A stretch of 14,442 nucleotides of DNA. Source: Hyphomicrobiaceae bacterium (lineage in GTDB: Bacteria > Pseudomonadota > Alphaproteobacteria > Rhizobiales > HXMU1428-3). The number at the start of each line of letters is the position of its first letter. The stretch's first letter is position 1. The stretch lies in contig JANQQH010000404.1 in NCBI GenBank assembly GCA_028285025.1, forward strand, positions 1 to 14,442. The letters run 5' to 3'. Both the position numbers and the translations under genes were made by a program. This document shows positions 7,222 to 14,025 of the stretch, piece by piece. The notes beneath the pieces were generated by a model. It saw only the letters and a program-made list of their open reading frames with translations. It was not told the origin of the DNA and searched no databases.

Positions 7222-8106
7222 TCATTTTTTCTTTTCAAATACATCTGTTAGACTGACTTTAGCGCTGCCGGGGCGTAGTGGTTTTTGTTGTTCTGGGTGG
7301 GGGGCCCAACCACTTAAATAAATCACTTCAAATGTGGCTGTGATTTTTCCCGGTTGTTGTGCAAAATGTTGGTGATAGAGTTCTTCTACACGTTGAAAGA
7401 GCGCTCTTTGAACCGTTTTTTTTGAACGATTGATCAAATTATTTGCTGCTCCCATTTGTCTTATTTCATGCATTAATTGTGTTGTTGTGGGGTAGGTTAC
7501 CTTTAGCACATCTCTATCTGTCACAGGCAAGGTAAAACCGGCGCGTTGTAATAAATGTCCTAAATCTTTAATGTCAGCGAAAGGGGCAACTCTGGGGCTG
7601 GCACCGCCGAGCAGTTCTTCTTCAGCTTGTAGAAGACAATGGCGTAATTCCCATAAGCTTTTTTGACCAAGTGTCGCGCCAATAAACACGCCATCAGGTT
7701 TCAATCCCTTGAAGATTTGGGTCAAAGTACCTGGTAAGTCATTTATCCATTGTAAGTTAAGAGGGCTGATGATCAGGTCGAAACTACTGTTGACAAAGGG
7801 AAAAAACTCTTCGTCTGCAACAACTCGGGGGCTGGGTAATGTTTGGGTTATTTTTAACAAAGAATCGGTTGATATGATTGAGCCCACCTGATCAAGTTTG
7901 GCTAGTGATTGGCTTAATTGATTGGTATGACAACCATAATTAAGCGCAAGGGGAAATACCCTTTTAATGATCGATATGCGGTCGATGATATCTTCAATAA
8001 CATAATTTAATAAGTAGTCACATTTAGTCAAGCTCGCCTGCTTTAAGGCGCGCTGGCGGCGTTTTTGTAATAATTGTCTGTCAAATAAAGGGGATAGCTG
8101 CGTCAT
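7222..8106 (-). CDS. NDUFAF5/BioC-like class I SAM-dependent methyltransferase-family protein
   Basis: Protein of 294 aa. The N-terminus LFDRQLLQKRRQRA and the blocks PFVNSSFDLIISPLNLQWIND, LKPDGVFIGATLG, GGASPRVAPFADIKDLGHLLQRAGF and GWAPHPEQQKPLRPGSAK are those of the alphaproteobacterial family related to mitochondrial NDUFAF5. NDUFAF5 is a complex I assembly factor reported to hydroxylate an arginine of NDUFS7 rather than methylate. The SAM-binding motif I is degenerate here (ALNYGCHTNQL where a D/E-x-G-x-G-x-G pattern is expected), so cofactor use is uncertain. The only ATG is at 8106, and no ribosome site is visible upstream; an in-frame stop precedes it. The stop overlaps the T-rich region just after flp, with a 5-nt gap between the convergent genes. 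BioC is a less likely reading, as no biotin genes are nearby. Confidence 0.88.
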   Translation of the reverse strand: MTQLSPLFDRQLLQKRRQRALKQASLTKCDYLLNYVIEDIIDRISIIKRVFPLALNYGCHTNQLSQSLAKLDQVGSIISTDSLLKITQTLPSPRVVADEEFFPFVNSSFDLIISPLNLQWINDLPGTLTQIFKGLKPDGVFIGATLGQKSLWELRHCLLQAEEELLGGASPRVAPFADIKDLGHLLQRAGFTLPVTDRDVLKVTYPTTTQLMHEIRQMGAANNLINRSKKTVQRALFQRVEELYHQHFAQQPGKITATFEVIYLSGWAPHPEQQKPLRPGSAKVSLTDVFEKKK

Positions 8107-8170
8107 ATAGTTTTGGTTGTTACAAATTTTTGTAATTGCATTTGTCTCAACCTATAGAAGGACAAAATCA

Positions 8171-8186
8171 AACACAACGTTGTGTT
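8171..8186. promoter_or_regulatory. 16-bp perfect palindrome in a divergent promoter region (candidate operator)
   Basis: AACACAACGTTGTGTT is perfectly self-complementary. Four further flanking pairs (8165-8168 with 8189-8192) extend the symmetry after two mismatches. It lies between the minus-strand methyltransferase-like gene and the plus-strand small protein. The same TTGTGT hexamer occurs on both strands inside it and could serve as a -35 for each direction (TATAGG lies about 15 nt on in the minus direction). A dimeric regulator site is inferred. Confidence 0.4.
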
Positions 8187-8294
8187 GTATTTGTTTACGA
8201 AAATTTAAGGATAAAGGCTCACTAATTAATCGAGGTATTGATGAAAATAGGCTCTTATGTATGCGCGTCTTTTAGGGCCAGGAGCGTGAGAGCA

Positions 8295-8477
8295 ATGGCA
8301 GATGTAATCAAATTTCCAGCTGTTAATGTGCGTGAGAAACCGTCATCTGATGATGAAGCGCAAAGCACAAGCGAAAATGTTGGAGCAAAAATCTTAATGT
8401 TTTCGGGTGTGAGAATTGAGCGGAACTATACTGGTGCCAATCGAAAAATAATTTCTGATGGATATCAGTGTAAATAA
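8295..8477 (+). CDS. Small conserved-looking protein, function unknown
   Basis: Protein of 60 aa beginning MADVIKFPAVNVREKP and containing GAKILMFSGVRIER. The opening (M-x-x-V-I-x-FP) and the I-L-x-F-x-GVR-x-ER block resemble short uncharacterised Rhizobiales proteins that I recall, without a known role. The middle is acidic and low-complexity (SSDDEAQSTSE) and probably disordered. ATG 8295 is preferred: GAGAG sits 4 nt upstream and AGGAG (8280-8284) 10 nt upstream. The frame is open back to ATG 8241, which has GAGG at 8232-8235, so a 78-aa form with N-terminus MKIGSYVCASFRARSVRA is possible. No membrane segment or catalytic motif is seen. It lies upstream of, and in the same direction as, the lipoprotein gene. 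Confidence 0.65.
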   Translation: MADVIKFPAVNVREKPSSDDEAQSTSENVGAKILMFSGVRIERNYTGANRKIISDGYQCK

Positions 8478-8557
8478 TACAAGCGCTTGCCATATATGAT
8501 TATTGGTAGGTGAGATTTCCTATACAAGTTAACATTCAGCACTTTCAAAGAGCGTTT

Positions 8558-9274
8558 ATGCAATCTTTTAACTTTTATACCATTTTATTTGTCAGCATAA
8601 TTATGGGCTTGTCTGGTTGTGCCATTGAAGATGATTTTGGCCGTTTTCATACCCCCCATATGAAAGAAAGGGCAGCAGATATTGTTGGCTCTATACAAGA
8701 GCATACTGGGATATTTGCAAGAGAAGCTGCGTATCATATTCCTTTGAGTGATGAAGAACATACGTTGCGTCAAACCTATAAGCATTTTAGCAAACCTTTT
8801 TTGGCTTCACCAAAATTCACCTATCCTTTAAAACATCAAACATTTCCCAAGCATAAATCTGGTTTAAGTTTTCAAGACGATTTTATTCACAAGATAAGAG
8901 CGGATCGTCTATGGATCTCGAGGTTTGATCGAGCAATTGGTAAAGTGATTAGTCATGATATGCAGCGTTATGATGTTATTGCTTCTAGCTATGAAGTGAC
9001 TGACAATGATAGTCGTTATATTCGTGTGCGTATTCGGGAAAACCGCGGTGTAGTTATGAGGGTTTTGCATTTGTTAGACCGGCGGATTTCTGATTATGAT
9101 CAGGCTATTGGATATGCCCGTTTGCAATATCCTGAACGGGAGCTCACTATGTTGGGTGGTGCAATGGATAAATTGAGAACCCAAGTTGCTTTGCTGAAGG
9201 GCAAATATGAATCTTACGTTTACCAGCGGGCTACAAATTCTGAGTTTAAAGATTATAAAGCTGGCGCATATTAA
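8558..9274 (+). CDS. Predicted lipoprotein, function unknown
   Basis: Protein of 238 aa with a lipoprotein signal: a hydrophobic stretch FYTILFVSIIMG followed by the lipobox LSGC, so Cys21 would be lipidated and become the mature N-terminus (CAIEDDFGRFHTP). Asp+4 and Asp+5 but not Asp+2 leave outer-membrane sorting open. The mature part is mostly helical, with a basic central region (HKIRADRLWISRFDRAIGK) and a C-terminal coiled-coil-like stretch (ELTMLGGAMDKLRTQVALLKGKYESYVYQ). No domain is recognised. The start at ATG 8558 is chosen because it gives a standard lipoprotein leader and has AAGAG about 6 nt upstream; the frame extends to a GTG at 8510 that would bury the signal. It ends 17 nt from the convergent DUF1254 gene, with no clear terminator between. 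Confidence 0.75.
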   Translation: MQSFNFYTILFVSIIMGLSGCAIEDDFGRFHTPHMKERAADIVGSIQEHTGIFAREAAYHIPLSDEEHTLRQTYKHFSKPFLASPKFTYPLKHQTFPKHKSGLSFQDDFIHKIRADRLWISRFDRAIGKVISHDMQRYDVIASSYEVTDNDSRYIRVRIRENRGVVMRVLHLLDRRISDYDQAIGYARLQYPERELTMLGGAMDKLRTQVALLKGKYESYVYQRATNSEFKDYKAGAY

Positions 9275-9291
9275 ATTTGTAAGGTTCTTTT

Positions 9292-9840
9292 TTATCGTTT
9301 AATTCTTTTTGCTTCCGGTAATTGTGTGCAAGAGGCTTGTTTTAAGCTTTGAAGTGCGTTTTCTTCCATAATTTGATTATCAATGGGGGCACGGATTACG
9401 GCAATGCCTTGTTCGGATGGCACTGAAATGGGAAGAGATGTGCTCTTATTATCTTTGATATCATCAGGTCCTAAAAGTTGTAGGCTCGTTTCTTGACGTA
9501 ATAAATCAAATCCATCAGCAGCGTAAAAGTTGCGCCCTTCATCATCGTAGAGGGCAATAGACCAATAGGCACGTAAGATTTGAAAGTTAATCTGAACTGG
9601 GGCCCGCGTGACGTCATAGCGGCAAACCGCATATTTGATGTCTGGCGCATGAAAAGCCCATAGCTGATTGCCTTTTTGTAAATTTTCAATCACTTGCATT
9701 TGATTTGGTTTGGTAAGATTTTGCAACCGTCTCCAAGCATCATTTTCAGAAAGGTGTGGTATAGCCAAGACCATAGTGATATGAATGATGAAGGCTAAAA
9801 CGAGTGTGGCAATTCCCCATGTGAAACTATTGATATTCAT
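9292..9840 (-). CDS. Short DUF1254-type exported/membrane-anchored protein
   Basis: Protein of 182 aa with an N-terminal hydrophobic segment (residues about 8-28, WGIATLVLAFIIHITMVLAIP) acting as signal anchor. The block AYWSIALYDDEGRNFYAADG resembles the conserved W-S-x-A-L-Y-D core of DUF1254/DUF1214 proteins. Two cysteines lie in the mature part (Cys73 and one near the C-terminus). It is the last gene of the minus-strand operon: its ATG shares one base with the TAA stop of the preceding DUF1214 gene (TAATG), so translational coupling is expected, and it has no clear ribosome site of its own. The family's function is not established. It is much shorter than the full-length DUF1254-DUF1214 proteins. 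The DUF name is assigned from memory of the Rhizobiales arrangement. Confidence 0.8.
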   Translation of the reverse strand: MNINSFTWGIATLVLAFIIHITMVLAIPHLSENDAWRRLQNLTKPNQMQVIENLQKGNQLWAFHAPDIKYAVCRYDVTRAPVQINFQILRAYWSIALYDDEGRNFYAADGFDLLRQETSLQLLGPDDIKDNKSTSLPISVPSEQGIAVIRAPIDNQIMEENALQSLKQASCTQLPEAKRIKR

Positions 9841-10418
9841 TAGCAGTTCACACGTTTAATCATTGGCATTGGTACATCAAGTTTTTTTGTAACTTGCTCA
9901 TCTGTGAAGGTTTTTCGGTATAAACGATAAACCAAAATAAATGGTCCCTGGCTACTCACAGGCAACCAGTTTTCAGGTTGTGGTGTTTGTGAGACATAAA
10001 TATGAAAACCGCCATCAAATCGTACCATAGCGCTTTCAGCATTAAAGCTATAGCGTTTAACAGGGTTTTCAAAAATTTTTCCATCATAGTCATAAACAGC
10101 TAGTGTCCACCATTTGGCCTCAACAGGGGGGCCTTCAATCAGATAGGTGCAACTGGTGTGTAGCCGGCGGTGGGCATTGTCATAAAGAGCATAATAGGTT
10201 TGTGCAATTTGGGGTGGGAAGGGTAGTTGGCCTGTTTTTGCAATATAGGCCCTTGTGTAAGGATCAGCATCAATATGGCCGGCGTTTTTCCAGCTTTTCC
10301 AGCCTCTTTCAGATTTTGTTGCTAAGGCTGAGCCTGTGCTTAAGCTTAAAGAGGTCATGCCAAGCCCGAGCATGATGGCGATGAGAACAAAGACAACAAA
10401 ACGTAAGAAGAAAGTCAT
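9840..10418 (-). CDS. DUF1214 domain protein, membrane-anchored
   Basis: Protein of 192 aa. Residues about 3-26 (FFLRFVVFVLIAIMLGLGMT) form a signal anchor. The extracytoplasmic part carries the DUF1214 hallmarks DADPYTRA (50-57), YYALYD (75-80), WWTLAVYDYDG (103-113) and the C-terminal NWLPV...FILVYRLYRK block. An AAGG ribosome site lies about 9 nt before ATG 10418. It starts 18 nt after the stop of the penicillin-binding protein gene and overlaps the DUF1254 gene by one base, so the three form one operon. The pairing with a cell-wall synthase suggests an envelope role, which is inference; no catalytic residues are known to me. Confidence 0.88.
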   Translation of the reverse strand: MTFFLRFVVFVLIAIMLGLGMTSLSLSTGSALATKSERGWKSWKNAGHIDADPYTRAYIAKTGQLPFPPQIAQTYYALYDNAHRRLHTSCTYLIEGPPVEAKWWTLAVYDYDGKIFENPVKRYSFNAESAMVRFDGGFHIYVSQTPQPENWLPVSSQGPFILVYRLYRKTFTDEQVTKKLDVPMPMIKRVNC

Positions 10419-10436
10419 GGAGCAGTGCCTTTAAGT

Positions 10437-12734
10437 TTAGTTGTTTTCACGTTGTGCAAGCTGGTCGGTATCGCCATCTATTTCAGCTTGTACGTCATTT
10501 GTGGGCTCAACAACTGGTCCAAATTCATCTTTGGCTTTTTGCATAAGTGTTGTGATTGATTGTAGTAGCTTTAATGTTCTGTTGGGCATGCGTTGATCTT
10601 TTAACTCATCATAAACAGCGTTAGGGTTGGTTTTTCTAAGCAAAGCAATGCGTTTTTGTTCCTCAATTTGTATCGGGTGAAGAGGAAGACCTGGAATTTG
10701 CGCAATGTTCATGGAGCGATGCGCTTTGATCATATAATCATGCCAGGTTTGAGCTGGCAGGCTGCCGCCTGTTACCCTGTTTGTGGGGCGGTTATTGTCA
10801 TTGCCATACCAAACGCCGGTTACAAATTGGCCCGTATAGCCAATGAAAAACGCATCTTTATAATTTTGCCCAGTTCCAGTTTTTCCGGCTGAGTATGTGA
10901 AATCTAAAATTGCCCGGCGGCCGGTTCCTGAAGAGACCACTTTGCCAAGCATTTGATTGAGGAGTGCGATGTGTTTGGGGTCAAAAATTTGTTGTGATTT
11001 AGGTTCGTCTTTATCGCGAGAATATATGGTTTGCCCTTTGGTATTGCGAATTTCAACAACTGCATAGGGTCTGACCCTTTTGCCTCCATTGGCAAAGGCG
11101 GCATAGCCGCCTGTGTGTTCCAGCAATGATAGTTCTGCGGTGCCAATTGGCATGGTGCAATTAGGGCGCACGCCTTTTAGCCCGAGTTTACGGGTGTTGG
11201 TGACGATTTTTTTATGTCCGACTTTTCTTGCTAGCCAGACTGGAATGGTGTTGATGGATTTAGCCAATGCCAGTTCTAAACTCATGGCGCCTCGATAACG
11301 ACGGTCGTAGTTTTTTGGTGACCAGCGGTTGCAAACAACAGGATAGTCTACAACGCGTGAGGTTGGTTTGAAGCCGTTTTCAAGCGCGGTTAAATAGACA
11401 TAAGGTTTAAAGGTGGAGCCTGGTTGGCGCCGGGCTTGAACGGCGCGGTTGAATTGGCTGTCACCATAATCTTGTCCACCAACCATGGCGCGCACCGCGC
11501 CGTCTCTTGTCATGGAAACCAAAGCAGCCTCAGAAACACGTTTGGGGCGTCTGTTGGGTAAAAGGATGTTGGCAACAGCTTGTTCGGCTTCTTTTTGCAG
11601 TTCCATATCAATGGTGGTTTGAACTGTGAGGCTAAAATAGTTTTTGCCTTTAGCTAGCCTGCGCGTTTCATCAAATGCCCAATCTAGGAAGAATTCTGGA
11701 ATGTTAAAGCCTTTGCCAAGGTCCACTGGTTGGGCCGGGTTAAGCCGGGCACCATGCACCTGACCTTCTGTCATGAAACCGGCTTCAACCATATTATCCA
11801 GAACGTCATTGGCGCGCGCGCGCGCTTGGGGTAAGTTGGCGTGCGGTGAATATCTGGTTGGCGCTTTAAATAGGCCGGCCATCATGGCTGCTTCTGCCAA
11901 GTTGACTTCGCGCGCTGATTTGCCAAAGTAAAGCTGAGCTGCTGCTTCCACACCATGAGCGCCGCCGCCCATATAGGCACGATCGAGATACAGCTTCATA
12001 ATCTCTTTTTTCTCATAATGGTTTTCAAGCCATATGGCTAAGAAGGCTTCCTTGATTTTACGATCGAGTGTGCGCTCTGAGGATAAAAAGAGGATTTTGG
12101 CCAATTGTTGGGAAAGGGAGCTACCGCCCTGGACAACGCCGTTGGCGCGCATGTTTTCCACAATGGCGCGCATGGTGCCTATGACGTCAATGCCGAAGTG
12201 GGTGAAAAAGCGTCTGTCCTCTGTGGCCATGACGGCTTTTATGAGATGGTCGGGTAATTCATCTATGGGGACGGCATCATCATGCAAGATACCGCGGTGG
12301 CCGATTTCATTGCCGTACCTGTCTAGTAAGGTGACGCTGTATTGGCCCGTGGCCAGCCAGTCGCCTTTTTCAATCAATTTAAACGAGGGGATGGCGAGCC
12401 CAAGCATCAACAACAGCCCGGCAATTAATAAATTAAAGCCTTCAGATAGCAGATTATTGGTGAGTTTGCGAAAGCCGGTGAGGTGAAAGCGGGAAAAAAA
12501 GCTGGAATAGGCGCGCCAAAATCGTTTTAAAAAATCCCAAACACCATAAACGCTTGAATCCAATTTGGAATCAAGAGCAAGCAGATTGATGGAGCGTTGC
12601 CGCTCTCCTTTTTTAAACATCCACTCTGGCATGTGACTTACAAATCCCAGCTCAATTAAGCGTTTGGTTTGCGTTTTAAGCTGGGAGCCCTTACTTTCTT
12701 TGCAGGCGAAAAGTTTACGGGCTGAATATGGCAT
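10437..12734 (-). CDS. Class A penicillin-binding protein (PBP1A-type glycosyltransferase/transpeptidase)
   Basis: Bifunctional peptidoglycan synthase anchored in the inner membrane. In order: a long basic cytoplasmic N-terminus (1-100), one transmembrane helix (about 101-117), a GT51 domain with TEDRRFFTHFGID (Glu172 catalytic), QGGSSLSQQLAK and KLYLDRAYMGGGAHGVEAAA, then a transpeptidase domain. That domain has S440-T-F-K443 (SxxK nucleophile), S493-I-N495 (SxN) and K618-T-G-T621 (KTGT). All active-site motifs are intact; length is 765 aa. It polymerises lipid II glycan and crosslinks stem peptides. The start is uncertain: ATG 12734 has no ribosome site, and ATG 12632 (MPEWMFKK) or 12620 would give a shorter cytoplasmic tail. 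First gene of an operon with DUF1214 and DUF1254 genes; divergent from the ycgN-type gene across 67 bp. Confidence 0.95.
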   Translation of the reverse strand: MPYSARKLFACKESKGSQLKTQTKRLIELGFVSHMPEWMFKKGERQRSINLLALDSKLDSSVYGVWDFLKRFWRAYSSFFSRFHLTGFRKLTNNLLSEGFNLLIAGLLLMLGLAIPSFKLIEKGDWLATGQYSVTLLDRYGNEIGHRGILHDDAVPIDELPDHLIKAVMATEDRRFFTHFGIDVIGTMRAIVENMRANGVVQGGSSLSQQLAKILFLSSERTLDRKIKEAFLAIWLENHYEKKEIMKLYLDRAYMGGGAHGVEAAAQLYFGKSAREVNLAEAAMMAGLFKAPTRYSPHANLPQARARANDVLDNMVEAGFMTEGQVHGARLNPAQPVDLGKGFNIPEFFLDWAFDETRRLAKGKNYFSLTVQTTIDMELQKEAEQAVANILLPNRRPKRVSEAALVSMTRDGAVRAMVGGQDYGDSQFNRAVQARRQPGSTFKPYVYLTALENGFKPTSRVVDYPVVCNRWSPKNYDRRYRGAMSLELALAKSINTIPVWLARKVGHKKIVTNTRKLGLKGVRPNCTMPIGTAELSLLEHTGGYAAFANGGKRVRPYAVVEIRNTKGQTIYSRDKDEPKSQQIFDPKHIALLNQMLGKVVSSGTGRRAILDFTYSAGKTGTGQNYKDAFFIGYTGQFVTGVWYGNDNNRPTNRVTGGSLPAQTWHDYMIKAHRSMNIAQIPGLPLHPIQIEEQKRIALLRKTNPNAVYDELKDQRMPNRTLKLLQSITTLMQKAKDEFGPVVEPTNDVQAEIDGDTDQLAQRENN

Positions 12735-12801
12735 TGCTGGGGAAAAAATACAATTGGATGATACTTAAAGTTTCAGCTTTTTCACGTAATGTTGGGGCCA
12801 G

Positions 12802-13284
12802 GTGTTGAGAAAAGACGTTGAAATTAAAGTGGATGACGATTTTTGGCAAAAAAAGCCGCTTGAGGAGATGACTACCCGCGAATGGGAGGCTTTGTGCGAT
12901 GGGTGCGGGGCTTGCTGTTTGATCCAATTGGAGGATGAAGACACAGGCGCGCGGGTTTTTACCAAAGTTGCCTGTAAATTGCTCGATATTGGGGCTTGTC
13001 GCTGTCAATCTTATCAAAACCGGACTGAATTGGTGCCGTCGTGCAGCAAGGTGACGTTGGAATTGCTGGAGACGGCTGATTGGCTGCCGCCGACATGTGC
13101 TTATCGTTTGTTGTATGAAGGCAAGCCGCTTTATTGGTGGCATCCTTTGGTGTCTAAAGATCCTGAGACGGTTTACCAGGCGGGCATCTCCATTCGTGGT
13201 TGGGCGCGCAGTGAACGGGATGTGGGCGAAGAGGAGATTGAGGAGAAGTATGTGGTGGCTGATTTGTTTTCTGAATTTAAATAG
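12802..13284 (+). CDS. YcgN-family (UPF0260) cysteine-cluster protein
   Basis: Protein of 160 aa. The core LCDGCGACCLIQLEDEDTG followed by C..LLDIGACRCQSYQNRTELVPSC gives a set of cysteines (CxxCxxCC, CxC and single cysteines) typical of the YcgN/UPF0260 and wider YkgJ-type zinc- or iron-cluster proteins. The biochemical function is unknown. The C-terminal HPLVSKDPETVYQAGISIRGW block is also characteristic of the family. The start is GTG 12802 (an alternative TTG follows at 12805), with a weak GGGG 4 nt upstream. It is divergent from the penicillin-binding protein operon, an arrangement I recall from other Rhizobiales. No terminator directly follows its stop; the promoter of the candidate small RNA begins 31 nt downstream. 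Confidence 0.92.
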   Translation: MLRKDVEIKVDDDFWQKKPLEEMTTREWEALCDGCGACCLIQLEDEDTGARVFTKVACKLLDIGACRCQSYQNRTELVPSCSKVTLELLETADWLPPTCAYRLLYEGKPLYWWHPLVSKDPETVYQAGISIRGWARSERDVGEEEIEEKYVVADLFSEFK

Positions 13285-13314
13285 GAAAAAAATCATAAAA
13301 TAGGAATTTATAGC

Positions 13315-13343
13315 TTGACACCGCCCCGCTGGTCCGGTATAAA
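13315..13343 (+). promoter_or_regulatory. Near-consensus sigma70 promoter
   Basis: TTGACA at 13315-13320, exactly 17 bp of spacer (13321-13337, GC-rich) and TATAAA at 13338-13343. This is the best promoter match I found in the window. Transcription would begin near 13350. No gene starts within 150 nt; a strong terminator lies about 70 nt downstream of the -10. Confidence 0.8.
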
Positions 13344-13349
13344 TTATCT

Positions 13350-13451
13350 ATCATCAGAAAAGTGTGGCTCTTGAAATTAAGGGACGCGCTTTGAACTTCG
13401 ATACCTATTTTAAAAGCTTTTCGTCTGACGCCAGACTGAGGGGCTTTTTTT
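13350..13451 (+). ncRNA. Candidate small RNA or attenuated leader, about 100 nt
   Basis: Defined by the promoter at 13315-13343 and the intrinsic terminator ending at 13451, with no convincing ORF between. The only small frame, GTG 13362 to TGA 13394 (10 codons), lacks a ribosome site. The 5' 60 nt are AG-rich and weakly structured (AGAAAAGTGTGGCTCTTG, then AATTAAGGGACGCG), which would leave them free for base pairing. I do not recognise it as 6S, 4.5S/SRP, tmRNA, RNase P RNA or a known riboswitch. It could be a free trans-acting RNA or, as it directly precedes the terminase genes in the same direction, a conditional terminator controlling them. Confidence 0.55.
13412..13451 (+). terminator. 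Rho-independent terminator
   Basis: Inner stem GTCTG (13423-13427) / CAGAC (13432-13436) with loop ACGC. It is extended by G-U-rich pairs and by AAAAGC (13412-13417) with GCTTTT (13443-13448), one G bulged, ending in a run of seven T (13445-13451). It would end the small RNA and also any read-through from the ycgN-type gene. Confidence 0.8.
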
Positions 13452-13500
13452 ATTGGGCGGGTTTTAAAAGTATGCAGGCTGAAACGAGGCAATCAGGTAG

Positions 13501-14025
13501 GTGCGGTTAAAATCTTCTCAAGCGGACTTGGACTGGCAAGAGATTGAAAAAGCCTATCTTGCTGGCAAGCATAGTGTGGCTCACATCTGCGAACAGTTCG
13601 GTCTTAAACCGCATCAGCTTTATTCTAAAGCAAAGACAAGCGGATGGCAGATGCGCTCAAAAACAAGCCCCCAAAAACGGCCTCAAAAAGCGGGACAAGA
13701 GAAAAAAACGACGTCAAAGCCTATTGGTCTTGGTGCAAAGAAGGACGCTTCTGTTCGCGCCTTGCACGAGACCTTGGAGTTTATCACCATGGATTTAATG
13801 CAAAGAATTTCTGAACGCAGTCAAGACACAAGTGCCGATCATGAAAAAGATGCCAGAACCCTTTCCTCTCTGGTGCGCACTTATGAAAAACTAAAAACCA
13901 TTGCGGCTAAAAATGACGCAACCTCCATAAAGGAGCCCGGCGATCACACAAAATCGGACCAAAGCGCGCAGCAAAGACGCGCTGAAATTGCGGCGCGCCT
14001 TGAAAAACTCGTTAAGGGGTTGTGA
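13501..14025 (+). CDS. Terminase small subunit-like protein (GTA/prophage g1 position)
   Basis: Protein of 174 aa starting at GTG 13501 (GAGG at 13486-13489 is 11 nt upstream; AGG is closer). Residues about 10-50, DWQEIEKAYLAGKHSVAHIC then EQFGLKPHQLYSKAKTSGW, form a helix-turn-helix of the terminase small subunit type (phage terminases start with I-x-x-x-Y-L-A-G-x-x-S-x-x-x-I-A). A basic, K/Q-rich linker (about 52-80) leads to a helical, probably oligomerising region (ALHETLEFITMDLMQRISER and LVRTYEKLKTIAAK) and an AEIAARLEKLVKGL tail. It should recognise or load DNA for the large subunit encoded directly downstream, with which it overlaps. It sits where RcGTA g1 (small terminase) sits. Function is inferred from domain and context. 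Confidence 0.75.
   Translation: MRLKSSQADLDWQEIEKAYLAGKHSVAHICEQFGLKPHQLYSKAKTSGWQMRSKTSPQKRPQKAGQEKKTTSKPIGLGAKKDASVRALHETLEFITMDLMQRISERSQDTSADHEKDARTLSSLVRTYEKLKTIAAKNDATSIKEPGDHTKSDQSAQQRRAEIAARLEKLVKGL

Noticed and set aside
8480..8489. CAAGCGCTTG palindrome between the small protein and the lipoprotein
   Set aside because: Ten bases of perfect symmetry are expected several times by chance in a window this size, and no promoter elements accompany it.
12034..12486. 150-codon plus-strand open frame opposite the penicillin-binding protein
   Set aside because: Antisense shadow of the conserved GT51 domain, with no family resemblance.
13362..13394. 10-codon frame GTG...TGA inside the candidate small RNA as a leader peptide
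   Set aside because: No Shine-Dalgarno sequence and no run of regulatory codons beyond two Leu and one Trp; too short to support.
13366..13418. Antiterminator pairing of GGCTCTT (13366-13372) with AAAAGCT (13412-13418)
   Set aside because: Only about six pairs with one mismatch and one wobble; too weak to claim a switch.
13350..13451. Assignment of the candidate RNA to 6S, SRP (4.5S) RNA or a known riboswitch
   Set aside because: The length is wrong for 6S, the SRP GGAA tetraloop domain is absent, and no recognisable aptamer core was found.
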